64,000 bases of DNA from Rubrivivax sp. (lineage in GTDB: Bacteria > Pseudomonadota > Gammaproteobacteria > Burkholderiales > Burkholderiaceae_C). Numbering within the stretch: the stretch's first letter is position 1; every line of letters starts with the position of its first letter. Made by a program: the position numbers and the translations under genes. The stretch lies in NCBI GenBank assembly GCA_030653385.1, contig JAURZM010000070.1:148888-212887 (forward strand). The letters are read 5' to 3'. Positions 37,084 through 45,426 of this stretch are shown one piece after another. The notes beneath the pieces are model-generated. The model was not told where the DNA came from. It saw nothing but the letters and a program-made list of their open reading frames with translations, and did not search any database.

Positions 37084-37695
37084 ATGATCAGCGCCCTCAC
37101 ATGCCTCAGGACAGCCGTCGCGGCAGGACTGTTTTCGTTGCTCGCTGTGGCCCAGGCTGCGACCGTGTACTGCCCCAACGGCACCGGCGGTTCACTGACA
37201 GCGCCGACTTCCGGCCGTTACGTGGCCGTGAGCAACGCGTCCTTCCCAGGCTCGTGCTACTACCAGTCCGGCAATCTCTCGAACGCCAACATTGCCGCAC
37301 TCGGCATGACGACCGTGGACAAAAACGGCACGTCCGGCGCGGCAGCAGGATCGCTGCTCGGCGGCGGCTTCCCGGGCGGCAGCACCGCGGGCACCTGGGC
37401 ACTGGCGAGCAACCTGTGGAGCACTTACACCAACCTGTACCTGGGCTTCCACTTTGGCAACGGCAGCGGTGACCCGGATTCCTTCGTGGTGCAACTCGAA
37501 CGCAACCAGCTGTCGGGCACGTGGTCGCTGAATGCCATTGCACCGGCGGGTCTGAACGGCCTGTCCAACTACTACCTGCTCACCGGCCCGGGTACGCCGC
37601 CCCCGCCGGGAACGGTGCCAGAGCCCGGTTCGCTTGCACTGGTTGGCCTGGCCTTGCTGGCGACGGTGGTCGTGCGGCGCAGGGCAATCAGCTGA
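37084..37695 (+). CDS. PEP-CTERM sorting-domain protein
   Basis: The 203-residue secreted protein has a signal peptide (cleavage near AVAQAA) and a C-terminal PEP-CTERM tripartite tail: VPEPGS, a hydrophobic helix LALVGLALLATVVV, and the basic end RRRAIS. Exosortase (XrtA type) would cleave and sort it to the envelope. The central domain is Gly/Ser/Asn-rich and I recognise no enzyme fold. The ATG at 37084 follows AGGAAA and gives a good signal peptide; an upstream ATG would overlap the sigma-54 promoter. A strong terminator follows, so it is a single-gene unit. Confidence 0.9.
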   Translation: MISALTCLRTAVAAGLFSLLAVAQAATVYCPNGTGGSLTAPTSGRYVAVSNASFPGSCYYQSGNLSNANIAALGMTTVDKNGTSGAAAGSLLGGGFPGGSTAGTWALASNLWSTYTNLYLGFHFGNGSGDPDSFVVQLERNQLSGTWSLNAIAPAGLNGLSNYYLLTGPGTPPPPGTVPEPGSLALVGLALLATVVVRRRAIS

Positions 37696-37726
37696 CCGGC
37701 CGAACACCGCGAAAACGCCAGTCACG

Positions 37727-37757
37727 AAGGGGCCCCGTCAAGCGGGCCCCTTTTGTT
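37727..37757 (+). terminator. Rho-independent terminator of the PEP-CTERM gene
   Basis: A 9-bp perfect stem AAGGGGCCC/GGGCCCCTT with an 8-base loop is followed by TT and then GTTT. It lies 31 bases after the stop codon of the PEP-CTERM gene. Confidence 0.85.
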
Positions 37758-37920
37758 TGGGCCGCCTCTGACAGCCGTGTGTTCAACACGCTTGTTCAGA
37801 GCGGTCAGAGCGCTTCGATGCAACACCGAATCTGGCGGTCAGAGTTTGTGTCGCACCGCCCGGGATGATCCTGCGACGCTCACGGCTGGCAAACATGGGA
37901 CCCGCAAGACGCCGCAAACG

Positions 37921-37957
37921 AAAAAACGGTCCAGGCTTTGACGCCTAGACCGTTTTC
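37921..37957 (-). terminator. Terminator of the tRNA-Lys unit
   Basis: Read on the minus strand, AAAACGGTC and GACCGTTTT enclose a smaller AGGC/GCCT stem and are followed by a run of six T. It lies 5 bases after the CCA end of tRNA-Lys(CTT), so it ends a transcript carrying both lysine tRNAs. Confidence 0.85.
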
Positions 37958-37962
37958 CCTGT

Positions 37963-38038
37963 TGGTGGGCCCCGACAGATTCGAACTGTCGACCAACGGA
38001 TTAAGAGTCCGCTGCTCTACCAACTGAGCTAGGAGCCC
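37963..38038 (-). tRNA. tRNA-Lys (anticodon CTT)
   Basis: A 76-base cloverleaf on the minus strand with acceptor stem GGGCTCC/GGGGCCC, D-loop AGCTCAGTTGGTAGAGC, anticodon loop CTCTTAA (CTT, reads AAG), T-arm GTTCGAATC and an encoded CCA end. It is the second of two tandem lysine tRNA genes and is followed by a terminator. Confidence 0.97.
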
Positions 38039-38056
38039 GTAACTTTTTCTGTCGCG

Positions 38057-38132
38057 TGGTGGGTCGTGCGTGACTCGAACACGCGACCAACGGATTAAAA
38101 GTCCGCTGCTCTACCGACTGAGCTAACGACCC
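38057..38132 (-). tRNA. tRNA-Lys (anticodon TTT)
   Basis: A 76-base cloverleaf on the minus strand with acceptor stem GGGTCGT/ACGACCC, the same D-arm type as its neighbour, anticodon loop CTTTTAA (TTT, reads AAA and AAG), T-arm GTTCGAGTC and an encoded CCA end. It precedes tRNA-Lys(CTT) by 18 bases, and both share the downstream terminator. Confidence 0.97.
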
Positions 38133-38149
38133 ATCCGAAGAGCCTCACA

Positions 38150-39004
38150 TTATAGCAGGACTTCAGGCCCCGATTGTTGGGCCGGCGAGCCGGTCAGCAT
38201 GGCCAGCGCCTCGCCCGCGGCCACCATGCCGAAGGTGGCCGTGACCGTGACGCTGGAACCGTAGCCATGGCAGTTCAGCGACCCATCGGTCGCTGCCGTG
38301 GTGCCGGTCTCGCAGGCTGTGCCTTCTGCGGCCACGGGTGCGGCCACGCTCTCGCGCGAGAACACACAGCGCAGCCCCATGCGACCCTGGCGCGGCGCGG
38401 CGCCGGCCTTGCGCAGGCGCTGGCGCAGGCTGGCCAGCAGCGGGTCGTGCGTGGTGTCGGCCAGGTCGGCCACTTCGACCGCTTGTGCGGCGCGCTTGCC
38501 TCCGGCGGCGCCCACGCACACCAGCGGCACACGCTGAGCCAGGCTCCAGGCCGCGAGCGTGGTTTTGGCGCTGACCTGGTCGCAGGCGTCGATGAGCACG
38601 TCCACTGCGGCGGGCAACAGCGCCGGCCAGTTGTCAGCGCTGACGAAGTCTTCAACCAGCAGCACTTCGCAGCCGGGGTGGATGTCGACAAACCGCTGCT
38701 GCAGCGCCTGCACCTTGGCCATGCCCAGCGTGCAGCCGCTGGCCTGCACCTGGCGGTTGACGTTGGATTCCGACACGTGGTCCAGGTCGATCAGCACCAG
38801 GCGCGCGACACCGCTGCGGGCCAATGCTTCGGCAGCCCAGGAACCGACACCGCCCACACCCACCACGGCCACCCGCGCTTGTCGCACACGCTGGTAGCCG
38901 CTGTCGCCGTACAGGCGACGCAGGCCACCGAAGCGTCGCTCCAGGTCGGCGTCCTGCGCGGCAGGCGCGAGCGCGCCGCTCAGAGGCTGCTTTCCAGGCG
39001 CCAC
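38150..39004 (-). CDS. tcdA: tRNA threonylcarbamoyladenosine dehydratase
   Basis: TcdA (CsdL/YgdL) is an E1-like, ATP-using enzyme that cyclises t6A37 to ct6A37 in ANN-decoding tRNAs. Visible features are FGGLRRLYG, the nucleotide motif VGVGGVGSWAAEALARSG, LIDLDHVSESNVNRQ, and DACDQVSAK. No ATG exists near the start. The GTG at 39004 used here gives 284 residues with a 25-base overlap with the YeeE/YedE gene. A CTG at 38983, overlapping that gene's stop as CTGA and preceded by GGAAAG, would give 277 residues and is a real alternative. It lies next to two tRNA-Lys genes whose products are natural substrates. Confidence 0.9.
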   Translation of the reverse strand: MAPGKQPLSGALAPAAQDADLERRFGGLRRLYGDSGYQRVRQARVAVVGVGGVGSWAAEALARSGVARLVLIDLDHVSESNVNRQVQASGCTLGMAKVQALQQRFVDIHPGCEVLLVEDFVSADNWPALLPAAVDVLIDACDQVSAKTTLAAWSLAQRVPLVCVGAAGGKRAAQAVEVADLADTTHDPLLASLRQRLRKAGAAPRQGRMGLRCVFSRESVAAPVAAEGTACETGTTAATDGSLNCHGYGSSVTVTATFGMVAAGEALAMLTGSPAQQSGPEVLL

Positions 39005-40095
39005 ACCTGGTAGCGCAGCGCCAGCACGGCGCCGGCCATGATGCCGGCCAGCGCGATGAAGCTGCCCAGCGCCAGCGTGGACACCCCGCTCAGGCCCTGC
39101 CCGATCGTGCAACCCATCGCGGTGACACCGCCCACACCCATCAGCACCGCACCCACCAGGTGGTTGGCGGTGTCTTCGGTGCCGCCAAACCCTTCCCAGC
39201 GGAAGGTGCGGGTCAGCAGCGCCACCAGCGCGGCACCCACCACCACGCCCAGCGTGCTGACGATGCCGATGGTCAGCACCTTGCTCGTGTCGCTGAACAG
39301 GATCAGCCAGTCCACCGTGTAGGCAATGGGCGCCACGAAGGTGAGCGACTCCATGCGCTGCGTGTTGGTGGCCAGGAACACCTCTTCCAGCGTCACCGGG
39401 TGTTCGCTCAGGTGGCCCATGCGGCCCGACACCCACCACACACCGACGATGACTGCACCCAGGCCCAGGCCGGCCAGCAGCGATTCGCCGCTGCGACCCT
39501 CGGGCCTGAACAGCGCAAAGCCGATCAGCAGCAGGCCGATCACCAGCCCGGCCATCAAGGCCATCGACTCACGCGCCTGGCCGGTGGCATGCGCCAGCAG
39601 CGAAGGCAGGTCCTGACCCGTGGGCAGCGCGAGGGCAACCTGGTCCACCGTCGACACCCGGGCCACGGCCGTGATGCCACGCAGCGTGGCGTAGGCAGCC
39701 ACCGCCAGCACGAAAAACACGACCACGCTCTTCAGGCTGCCACCGCCGATGCGCACCAGCGTCTTGCTGCCACAGCCCGACGCCAGCACCATGCCAAAGC
39801 CGAACAACAGGCCACCCAGCAGGTTGCTCAGCCAGATCAGCTGCGGCCCGGCATACACACTCTGGCCGGCCTGCACCCAGCCCAGCCAGACCATGGTGTT
39901 GAAACCGATCATGCCCACGCCCATGGCCATGAGCCACATGCGCATGCGTGTCCAGTCGCCCATGTTCACGATGTCGGCCACCGCGCCCATGGTGCAGAAG
40001 TGGGTGCGCTGCGCGATCGCGCCAAACACCACGGCCAGCGCAAACGCGGCCCACAGCACCTGAGTCACGAGCCCAGGCAGTTCGGCTTCCTGCAT
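38980..40095 (-). CDS. YeeE/YedE-family sulfur-compound transporter
   Basis: The 371-residue integral membrane protein has about nine to ten hydrophobic helices and the conserved cysteine motifs of the YeeE/YedE (TsuA) family: THFCTMGAVAD, LASGCGSKTLVRIGGGSLK and AMGCTIGQGLSGVSTLALGS. In the thiosulfate transporter TsuA these cysteines pass thiosulfate through the membrane. No TsuB/TusA-like partner gene is next to it. The stop overlaps the possible start of tcdA, so the two are cotranscribed; a link between sulfur import and tRNA modification is not established. Substrate could be thiosulfate or another sulfur species. Confidence 0.85.
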   Translation of the reverse strand: MQEAELPGLVTQVLWAAFALAVVFGAIAQRTHFCTMGAVADIVNMGDWTRMRMWLMAMGVGMIGFNTMVWLGWVQAGQSVYAGPQLIWLSNLLGGLLFGFGMVLASGCGSKTLVRIGGGSLKSVVVFFVLAVAAYATLRGITAVARVSTVDQVALALPTGQDLPSLLAHATGQARESMALMAGLVIGLLLIGFALFRPEGRSGESLLAGLGLGAVIVGVWWVSGRMGHLSEHPVTLEEVFLATNTQRMESLTFVAPIAYTVDWLILFSDTSKVLTIGIVSTLGVVVGAALVALLTRTFRWEGFGGTEDTANHLVGAVLMGVGGVTAMGCTIGQGLSGVSTLALGSFIALAGIMAGAVLALRYQVWRLESSL

Positions 40096-40107
40096 GTGGC
40101 CCCGGTG

Positions 40108-40902
40108 TTACTTGATCGACGCCAGCCGGTCCTTGCCCGCCTGCGCGGCTTCGGACTGGGGGTAGGCCTTCATCAGTTCGTCGATGGTGCGGCGGGCACT
40201 GCGCGGGTCTTTCATCTCGGCCTGGCTGTTGGCCACGGCCAGCAGCGCTTCGGGCGCACGCGGGTGTTCCGGCGCTTCGGTGACAAAACCGCGGAAGACC
40301 GAGATGGCCTCTTTGTAGTCGCGCCGGCCGTACAGCGAATTGCCCAGCCAGAAACGCGCCGCATCGGTGTAGGGACTGCCCGGGTAACGGCGCATGAAGT
40401 TGCTCAGCAGCGCCACCGACTTGTCGAAGTTGCCGCCGCGGATGGCGGCGAAGGCTTCGTCAAACGCACGTTTTTCTTCGGGCCCGACCGTGAAGTCGCG
40501 GCCGTCCAGCGACACCTTCACCGGCTCCATCTGGCGCAAGCGTTCTTCGAGAGCCTGCGTCACGTCGCGCTGACGGCGCTGAATGTCGGCAATCTCGCGC
40601 AGCGCTTGTTCGTCGTTGCCACGCAGCTTGGCAATCTCGCCGCGCATCGCTTCGAGCTGGTTGTTCAGGTCGAGCAGGCTGCGCCGCAGCGCCGCCAGCT
40701 GTTCGGTCAGCTGCGCGTTCTGCGCCGTGGCGGCCGACAGCTCGGTGGCGCGCGACTTGCCCTGGTCTTCCATCGTGGTGATGCGGGCGCGCAATTCGAC
40801 GATGGCCTTGCGCGCCTCTTCATCGTTCAGGAAGGCATGGGCCGCACCGCTGGTGAGCCCGACATACACAGCGGCCAAGGCCGGCCAGCCACGCAAGCGC
40901 AT
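40108..40902 (-). CDS. cpoB: Cell division coordinator CpoB (YbgF)
   Basis: The 264-residue periplasmic protein has a signal peptide (cleavage near GAAHA), a coiled-coil N-terminal half (about residues 30-125, alternating Leu/Ala and charged residues) and three C-terminal TPR-like repeats (FDEAFAAIRGGNFDKSVALL, ARFWLGNSLYGRRDYKEAI, LLAVANSQAEM). This is the layout of CpoB, which couples the Tol-Pal machine to peptidoglycan synthesis at the septum. It follows pal by one base and is the last gene of tolB-pal-cpoB. Confidence 0.93.
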   Translation of the reverse strand: MRLRGWPALAAVYVGLTSGAAHAFLNDEEARKAIVELRARITTMEDQGKSRATELSAATAQNAQLTEQLAALRRSLLDLNNQLEAMRGEIAKLRGNDEQALREIADIQRRQRDVTQALEERLRQMEPVKVSLDGRDFTVGPEEKRAFDEAFAAIRGGNFDKSVALLSNFMRRYPGSPYTDAARFWLGNSLYGRRDYKEAISVFRGFVTEAPEHPRAPEALLAVANSQAEMKDPRSARRTIDELMKAYPQSEAAQAGKDRLASIK

Positions 40903-40903
40903 C

Positions 40904-41503
40904 TCAACGGTCCTTCAGTTCGGCACGGCGGTTGCGCGCCCAGGCGGTTTCGTCGGCGCCACTGACCGCCGGGCGTTCTTCGCCGAAGCTCACGGCTTCG
41001 AGCTGGCTTTCAGGCACGCCCAGCAGCGCCAGCGACTTGACCACCGCTTCGGCACGTTTCTGTCCCAGCGCCAGGTTGTACTCGCGGCCACCACGCTCAT
41101 CGGTGTGGCCTTCGATGACCATGCGCTTGCCACTGGTGCGCGTCAGCACCTTGGCATGGCCGTCGAGCAGGCCCTGGAATTCGTCCTTGATGACAAAGCT
41201 GTCGAAGTCGAAGTACACGACACGCTGCGCGGGCGCGGCCATCAGCGCGCTGCCGGCGGCCGCACCGCCGGCGCCCGAACGCGGCGTCAGGTCCACCGTG
41301 GACACACCCGACTGCGGTGCACCGGCAGCCGTGGCACCGGTGGCGGTGCCGGCAGCGGTGCCAGAACCTGTCGACGCGGTCACCGGCGAACGGGTCTCCA
41401 CCGGCACCGCGGCTGTGCCGGTCGCCTTGCTGGGGGACTCGCAGCCGGCCACCAGGGCCATCAGCGAAACGATGGCCAGCATGCGGTAGGGGATGTGCTT
41501 CAT
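40904..41503 (-). CDS. pal: Peptidoglycan-associated lipoprotein
   Basis: The 199-residue outer-membrane lipoprotein has a lipobox LVAGC, an Ala/Gly/Thr-rich linker of about 75 residues and the C-terminal OmpA-like peptidoglycan-binding domain with VYFDFDSFVI, IEGHTDERGGREYN and NRRAEL. Pal anchors the outer membrane to the wall and binds TolB. The ATG at 41503 is preceded by a purine-rich site; the longer frame upstream is rejected because it would lose the signal peptide. It lies between tolB and cpoB in the conserved order. Confidence 0.96.
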   Translation of the reverse strand: MKHIPYRMLAIVSLMALVAGCESPSKATGTAAVPVETRSPVTASTGSGTAAGTATGATAAGAPQSGVSTVDLTPRSGAGGAAAGSALMAAPAQRVVYFDFDSFVIKDEFQGLLDGHAKVLTRTSGKRMVIEGHTDERGGREYNLALGQKRAEAVVKSLALLGVPESQLEAVSFGEERPAVSGADETAWARNRRAELKDR

Positions 41504-41582
41504 CGGGGGCTCCAGTGCGTGGTGAAAATCGGTGAAAAGGGTCCTGGGGTGCGATGCAAAGGCGGCGCGTGGGCACCGCCGC

Positions 41583-42911
41583 TCATCGGCCAAAAGGCCC
41601 CCATGCGGGCTCACGCATGTCGGCGCCCGTGCTGAGCAGGCGCGTTTTGATCTTGCCATCAAGCGTGGTGGTCATCAACACATCGGCGCCTTGCGAGCGT
41701 GTGGCGTAGACGAGCAGCCGGCCGTTGGGCGCAAAGCTGGGGCTTTCGTCGTCGCGGGTGTCGGTCAACGGCACCGGTGTCGTTGCACCCACTTCCAACA
41801 GCATCAGGCGAAAGCCACCCGACTGCCGCGTCACGTAGGCCAGCTGCTTGCCGTCGGGGCTGACGGTGGGGCTGATGTTGTAGTCGCCACTGAAGGTGAT
41901 GCGCTCGACGGGGCCGCCGCTGGACGGCACGCGGTACACCTGCGGGCTGCCGCCGCGGTCGCTGACGAAGTAGACATGGCGGCCATCGGGGCTGAACACA
42001 GCTTCGGTGTCAATGGCATTGCTGGTGGTCAACCGCGTGGGCGAACCACCGGTGGCCGGTATCGAATACAGCTGCGCCGGCCCACCTAGCGACAAGGTGA
42101 CCACCAGGCGCTGGCCGTCGGGCGACCAGGCCGGTGCGCTGTTGCTGCCACGGAAGTTGGCCACCATGCGGCGTTCACCGGTGGTCACGTCCTGTACCCA
42201 GACGGCGGCCTTCTGGGTCTCGAAAGACACGTAGGCCAGCTTCTTGCCGTCGGGCGACCAGGCCGGCGAGATGATGGACTCGGGGCTGGCCAGCGCAATC
42301 TGGCCACCTTCGCCGTCGGGGTCGGTGACGTGCAGCGTGTGGCGCTTGCCGGTGCGCAACACGTAGGCGATGCGGGTGGCAAAGACGCCCTTGTCGCCGG
42401 TGAGCTTTTCGTGGATTTCGTCAGCGATGCGGTGCGCCGCCAGCCGCAGGTCGGCCGCCAGCACCACCTTGCTCTGGCCCAGCAGTTCATCACCACGCAC
42501 GGCGTCCCACAGCTTGTAGCGCACGTCGAAGCGGCCATCGGCCAGGCGCTGCGCAGAACCGGCCACCAGGGCGTCGACGCCGCGTCCGCGCCATGCCGGC
42601 AGGTCGACCGTGCTGCGTTCGTCCAGGCCCGCCTCGCCGTCGATGATGCGAAAGGCGCCGCTGCGTTCGAGGTCGGCCTTGATGATGGCCGACAGCGCCA
42701 CGCCGGTTTGCGACTGCTCGCGGAAGGGCGCCAGCGCTACCGGGATCTGCGTCGCACCCACACCGCTGATCTCGACGCGCAACTGGGCCCAGGCTGGCCA
42801 CGCGACGGCGGCGGTGGTGGACAGGGCGGCGCTGAGCAAGCGGCGGCGGGTGGGGGTCTTCTTGATGGGCTCTTGCACGGCGGGCGGTGCGCGTTGGGCT
42901 TGGCGGCGCAT
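41583..42911 (-). CDS. tolB: Tol-Pal translocation protein TolB
   Basis: The 442-residue periplasmic protein has the N-terminal TolB domain (LRVEISGVGATQIPVALAPF) and a six-bladed WD40-like propeller with repeats such as SPAWSPDGKKLAYVSF and APAWSPDGQRLVV. It links Pal to TolA. The leader carries TRRRLLS followed by a hydrophobic stretch ending AWAQ, a twin-arginine-like pattern rather than a plain Sec leader. tolQ, tolR and tolA, which often precede tolB, are absent here: the next gene upstream is a divergent ABC exporter. Confidence 0.96.
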   Translation of the reverse strand: MRRQAQRAPPAVQEPIKKTPTRRRLLSAALSTTAAVAWPAWAQLRVEISGVGATQIPVALAPFREQSQTGVALSAIIKADLERSGAFRIIDGEAGLDERSTVDLPAWRGRGVDALVAGSAQRLADGRFDVRYKLWDAVRGDELLGQSKVVLAADLRLAAHRIADEIHEKLTGDKGVFATRIAYVLRTGKRHTLHVTDPDGEGGQIALASPESIISPAWSPDGKKLAYVSFETQKAAVWVQDVTTGERRMVANFRGSNSAPAWSPDGQRLVVTLSLGGPAQLYSIPATGGSPTRLTTSNAIDTEAVFSPDGRHVYFVSDRGGSPQVYRVPSSGGPVERITFSGDYNISPTVSPDGKQLAYVTRQSGGFRLMLLEVGATTPVPLTDTRDDESPSFAPNGRLLVYATRSQGADVLMTTTLDGKIKTRLLSTGADMREPAWGPFGR

Positions 42912-43032
42912 TGTAGGCAGGCCCGTACGACCCCCATCCGGCCTGCGGGTTCCCTAGCCCGCGGGGCGCAGCGGGGCCGCCGATAATCACCTGGCGCCCT
43001 GGTCATCCACCGGCCCGGCTGCACCCAAGCCC

Positions 43033-44769
43033 ATGCCCACCCTCTTGCAGCGCTTCGCGCGGCTTCTGCCCTACATCCGCAACAGCCGCGCCGGCCTGGT
43101 GGCCGCCACGCTGGGTGCGCTGGTCACGGCACTCACCGAGCCGTTGATTCCGGCACTGATGAACCGCCTGCTCGACCAGGGTTTCACCCGCAACGCGCTC
43201 CCGCTGTGGATGGTGCCGGCGGCCATCATCGGCCTCTTTGCGCTGCGCAGCGCCTCGGGCTTCGTGGCCCAGTACGGCCTGGCCTGGACCGCCAACCGTG
43301 CGGTGCTGAACCTGCGCGACGGCATGTTCGCGCGCCTGCTGGCCAGCGAACCCGCGCTGTTTTCGCGCCAGACCGCCAGCGGCATGACCAATACGCTGGT
43401 GTATGAAGCGCAAGCCGGTGTGACGATCCTCGTCAATTCGCTGCTCACGCTGGTGCGCGACTCGCTCACGCTGGTGGCGCTGCTGGCCTATCTGCTGTGG
43501 CTGAACTGGCAGCTGACGCTGGTGGTGGCGCTGCTGTTTCCTGCCGTTGGTCTGGTCATGCGCGTGCTGGGCAAACGCCTGCACCGCCTGACGGTGGAAG
43601 GCCAGAAGGCCACCGACGAACTGGCCTATGTGGTGGAAGAGAACATGCTGGCCTGGCGCATCGTGCGCCTGCATGGCGCAGAACAGCACCAGGCCGGCCG
43701 CTTCCACGGCAGCGCCGACCGTGTGCGCCAGCTGATGCTGAAAGCCGTGGTGGCCGGTGCCACGATGACGCCGGTGACGCAGATGCTGGCCGCCTGTGCG
43801 CTGTCGGCCGTCATCACCACGGCGCTGTGGCAAAGCAGCAGCGGCGGCGCCACGGTGGGCAGCTTCGTGGCTTTCGTGATGGCCATGCTGCAGCTGATCG
43901 CGCCCATCAAACACTTGTCGGACGTGATGGCGCCGCTGACCCGCGGCCTGGCCGCCGTGGAACGTGGCCTGGACCTCATCGAACACAGCCCCATCGAAGT
44001 GGGTGGCTCGCATCAGGCCGATTCGACCAGCGGCCGCGCACGCGGCGACCTGGTTTTCGAAGGTGTGAGCCTGCGTTACCGCGACGACAGCCCGGCCGCC
44101 GTCGAGGCGCTGAACCTGCAGGTGCGCGCCGGCGAAACGGTGGCGCTGGTAGGGCCGTCGGGTGCGGGCAAGACCACGCTGGTGAACCTGTTGCCCCGTT
44201 TCATCGACCCCACCGCGGGCCGCATCACGCTGGACGGTGTGCCGCTGGCCGAATGGGACATGCTGGCCTTGCGGCGCCAGTTTGCGCTGGTCAGCCAGGA
44301 CGTGGTGCTGTTCAACGACAGCGTGTTGGCCAACGTGAGCCTGGGTGCGCCAATGTCGCGCGAGCAGGTGCGTGCGGCCCTGAAAGCCGCGCACCTGCTG
44401 GACTTTGCCGACAGCCTGCCGCAGGGCCTGGACACCGTCATCGGTCACAACGGCAGCCAGCTGTCGGGTGGCCAGCGCCAGCGCCTGGCGATTGCACGCG
44501 CCATTGCCAAGGACGCGCCGGTGCTGATCCTGGACGAAGCCACGTCGGCGCTGGACAGCGAAAGCGAACGTGCCGTGCAGGACGCGCTGGACGGCCTGAT
44601 GAAAGGCCGCACCACCATCGTCATCGCACACCGACTGTCGACGATCGAAAACGCCGACCGCGTGCTGGCCATGGACGGCGGGCGGCTGGTCGAAGAAGGC
44701 ACACACCGGCAGTTGCTGGCGGCGGGCGGGCTGTACGCACGGCTGCATGCGATGCAGTTCAAGTCCTGA
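43033..44769 (+). CDS. msbA: Lipid A exporter-type ABC transporter (MsbA)
   Basis: The 578-residue half-transporter has a six-helix type I exporter domain (about 1-310) and a C-terminal ATPase with Walker A GPSGAGKTT, signature LSGGQRQRLAIARA, Walker B VLILDEATSALD and H-loop IAHRLST. Length and sequence fit MsbA, the inner-membrane flippase for lipid A-core, acting as a homodimer. The lpxK or waa genes that often accompany msbA are not adjacent, so another lipid or drug substrate is possible. The AhpD-like gene follows 14 bases later. Confidence 0.85.
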   Translation: MPTLLQRFARLLPYIRNSRAGLVAATLGALVTALTEPLIPALMNRLLDQGFTRNALPLWMVPAAIIGLFALRSASGFVAQYGLAWTANRAVLNLRDGMFARLLASEPALFSRQTASGMTNTLVYEAQAGVTILVNSLLTLVRDSLTLVALLAYLLWLNWQLTLVVALLFPAVGLVMRVLGKRLHRLTVEGQKATDELAYVVEENMLAWRIVRLHGAEQHQAGRFHGSADRVRQLMLKAVVAGATMTPVTQMLAACALSAVITTALWQSSSGGATVGSFVAFVMAMLQLIAPIKHLSDVMAPLTRGLAAVERGLDLIEHSPIEVGGSHQADSTSGRARGDLVFEGVSLRYRDDSPAAVEALNLQVRAGETVALVGPSGAGKTTLVNLLPRFIDPTAGRITLDGVPLAEWDMLALRRQFALVSQDVVLFNDSVLANVSLGAPMSREQVRAALKAAHLLDFADSLPQGLDTVIGHNGSQLSGGQRQRLAIARAIAKDAPVLILDEATSALDSESERAVQDALDGLMKGRTTIVIAHRLSTIENADRVLAMDGGRLVEEGTHRQLLAAGGLYARLHAMQFKS

Positions 44770-44783
44770 AGGAGACAGACACC

Positions 44784-45380
44784 ATGAGCACCCCGGCACC
44801 GCCGATTTCGCGCTACCCCGTGCCCGAATTGACAGACCTGCCCGAAGACCTGCGCACCCGCATCCTGGACGTGCAGCAGAAGGCCGGCTTCGTGCCCAAC
44901 GTCTTCCTGGCGCTGGCCCACCGGCCGGCCGAGTGGCGTGCGTTCATGGCCTACCACGACGCGCTGCTGCTGAAGGACACCGGCTCGCTGAGCAAGGGCG
45001 AGCGCGAGATGATCATCGTGGCCACCTCGGCTGCCAACCAGTGCCTGTATTGCGTGGTGGCACACGGCGCCATCCTTCGCATCTACGAAAAAAGGCCGCT
45101 GGTGGCCGACCAGATTGCCGTGAACCACCGCAAGGCCGACATCACGCCGCGCCAGCGCGCGATGCTGGACTTTGCGATGAAGGTCTGCACCGCATCACAC
45201 ACCGTCGATGACAGCGACTTCGCGGCTTTGCACACACACGGCTTCAGCGACGAAGACATCTGGGACATCGGCGCCATCACCGCCTTTTTCGGCCTGAGCA
45301 ACCGCATGGCCAACCTCACCGGCATGCGGCCCAACGACGAGTTTTTCCTGATGGGCCGGGTACCGAAGGCCAAGTCCTGA
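44784..45380 (+). CDS. AhpD-like peroxidase-related protein
   Basis: The 198-residue protein belongs to the carboxymuconolactone decarboxylase/AhpD superfamily. The redox pair with its proton relay is visible in CLYCVVAHGAILR (about residues 92-104), the CxxCxxxH pattern of alkylhydroperoxidase D-type proteins. The N-terminal segment AGFVPNVFLALAHRP and the C-terminal FFLMGRVP tail fit the peroxidase-related enzyme subfamily of about 190 residues. A disulfide-based peroxidase role is likely but the electron donor is unknown. GGAGAC precedes the ATG; it is probably cotranscribed with msbA. Confidence 0.85.
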   Translation: MSTPAPPISRYPVPELTDLPEDLRTRILDVQQKAGFVPNVFLALAHRPAEWRAFMAYHDALLLKDTGSLSKGEREMIIVATSAANQCLYCVVAHGAILRIYEKRPLVADQIAVNHRKADITPRQRAMLDFAMKVCTASHTVDDSDFAALHTHGFSDEDIWDIGAITAFFGLSNRMANLTGMRPNDEFFLMGRVPKAKS

Positions 45381-45426
45381 GTCCCCCAAGACCGGCACAT
45401 CCGAAAAAAGAACGGAGACACACCCC

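Noticed and set aside
38824..40965. Long plus-strand frame across the YeeE/YedE and cpoB region
   Set aside because: Antisense shadow crossing three well supported minus-strand genes.
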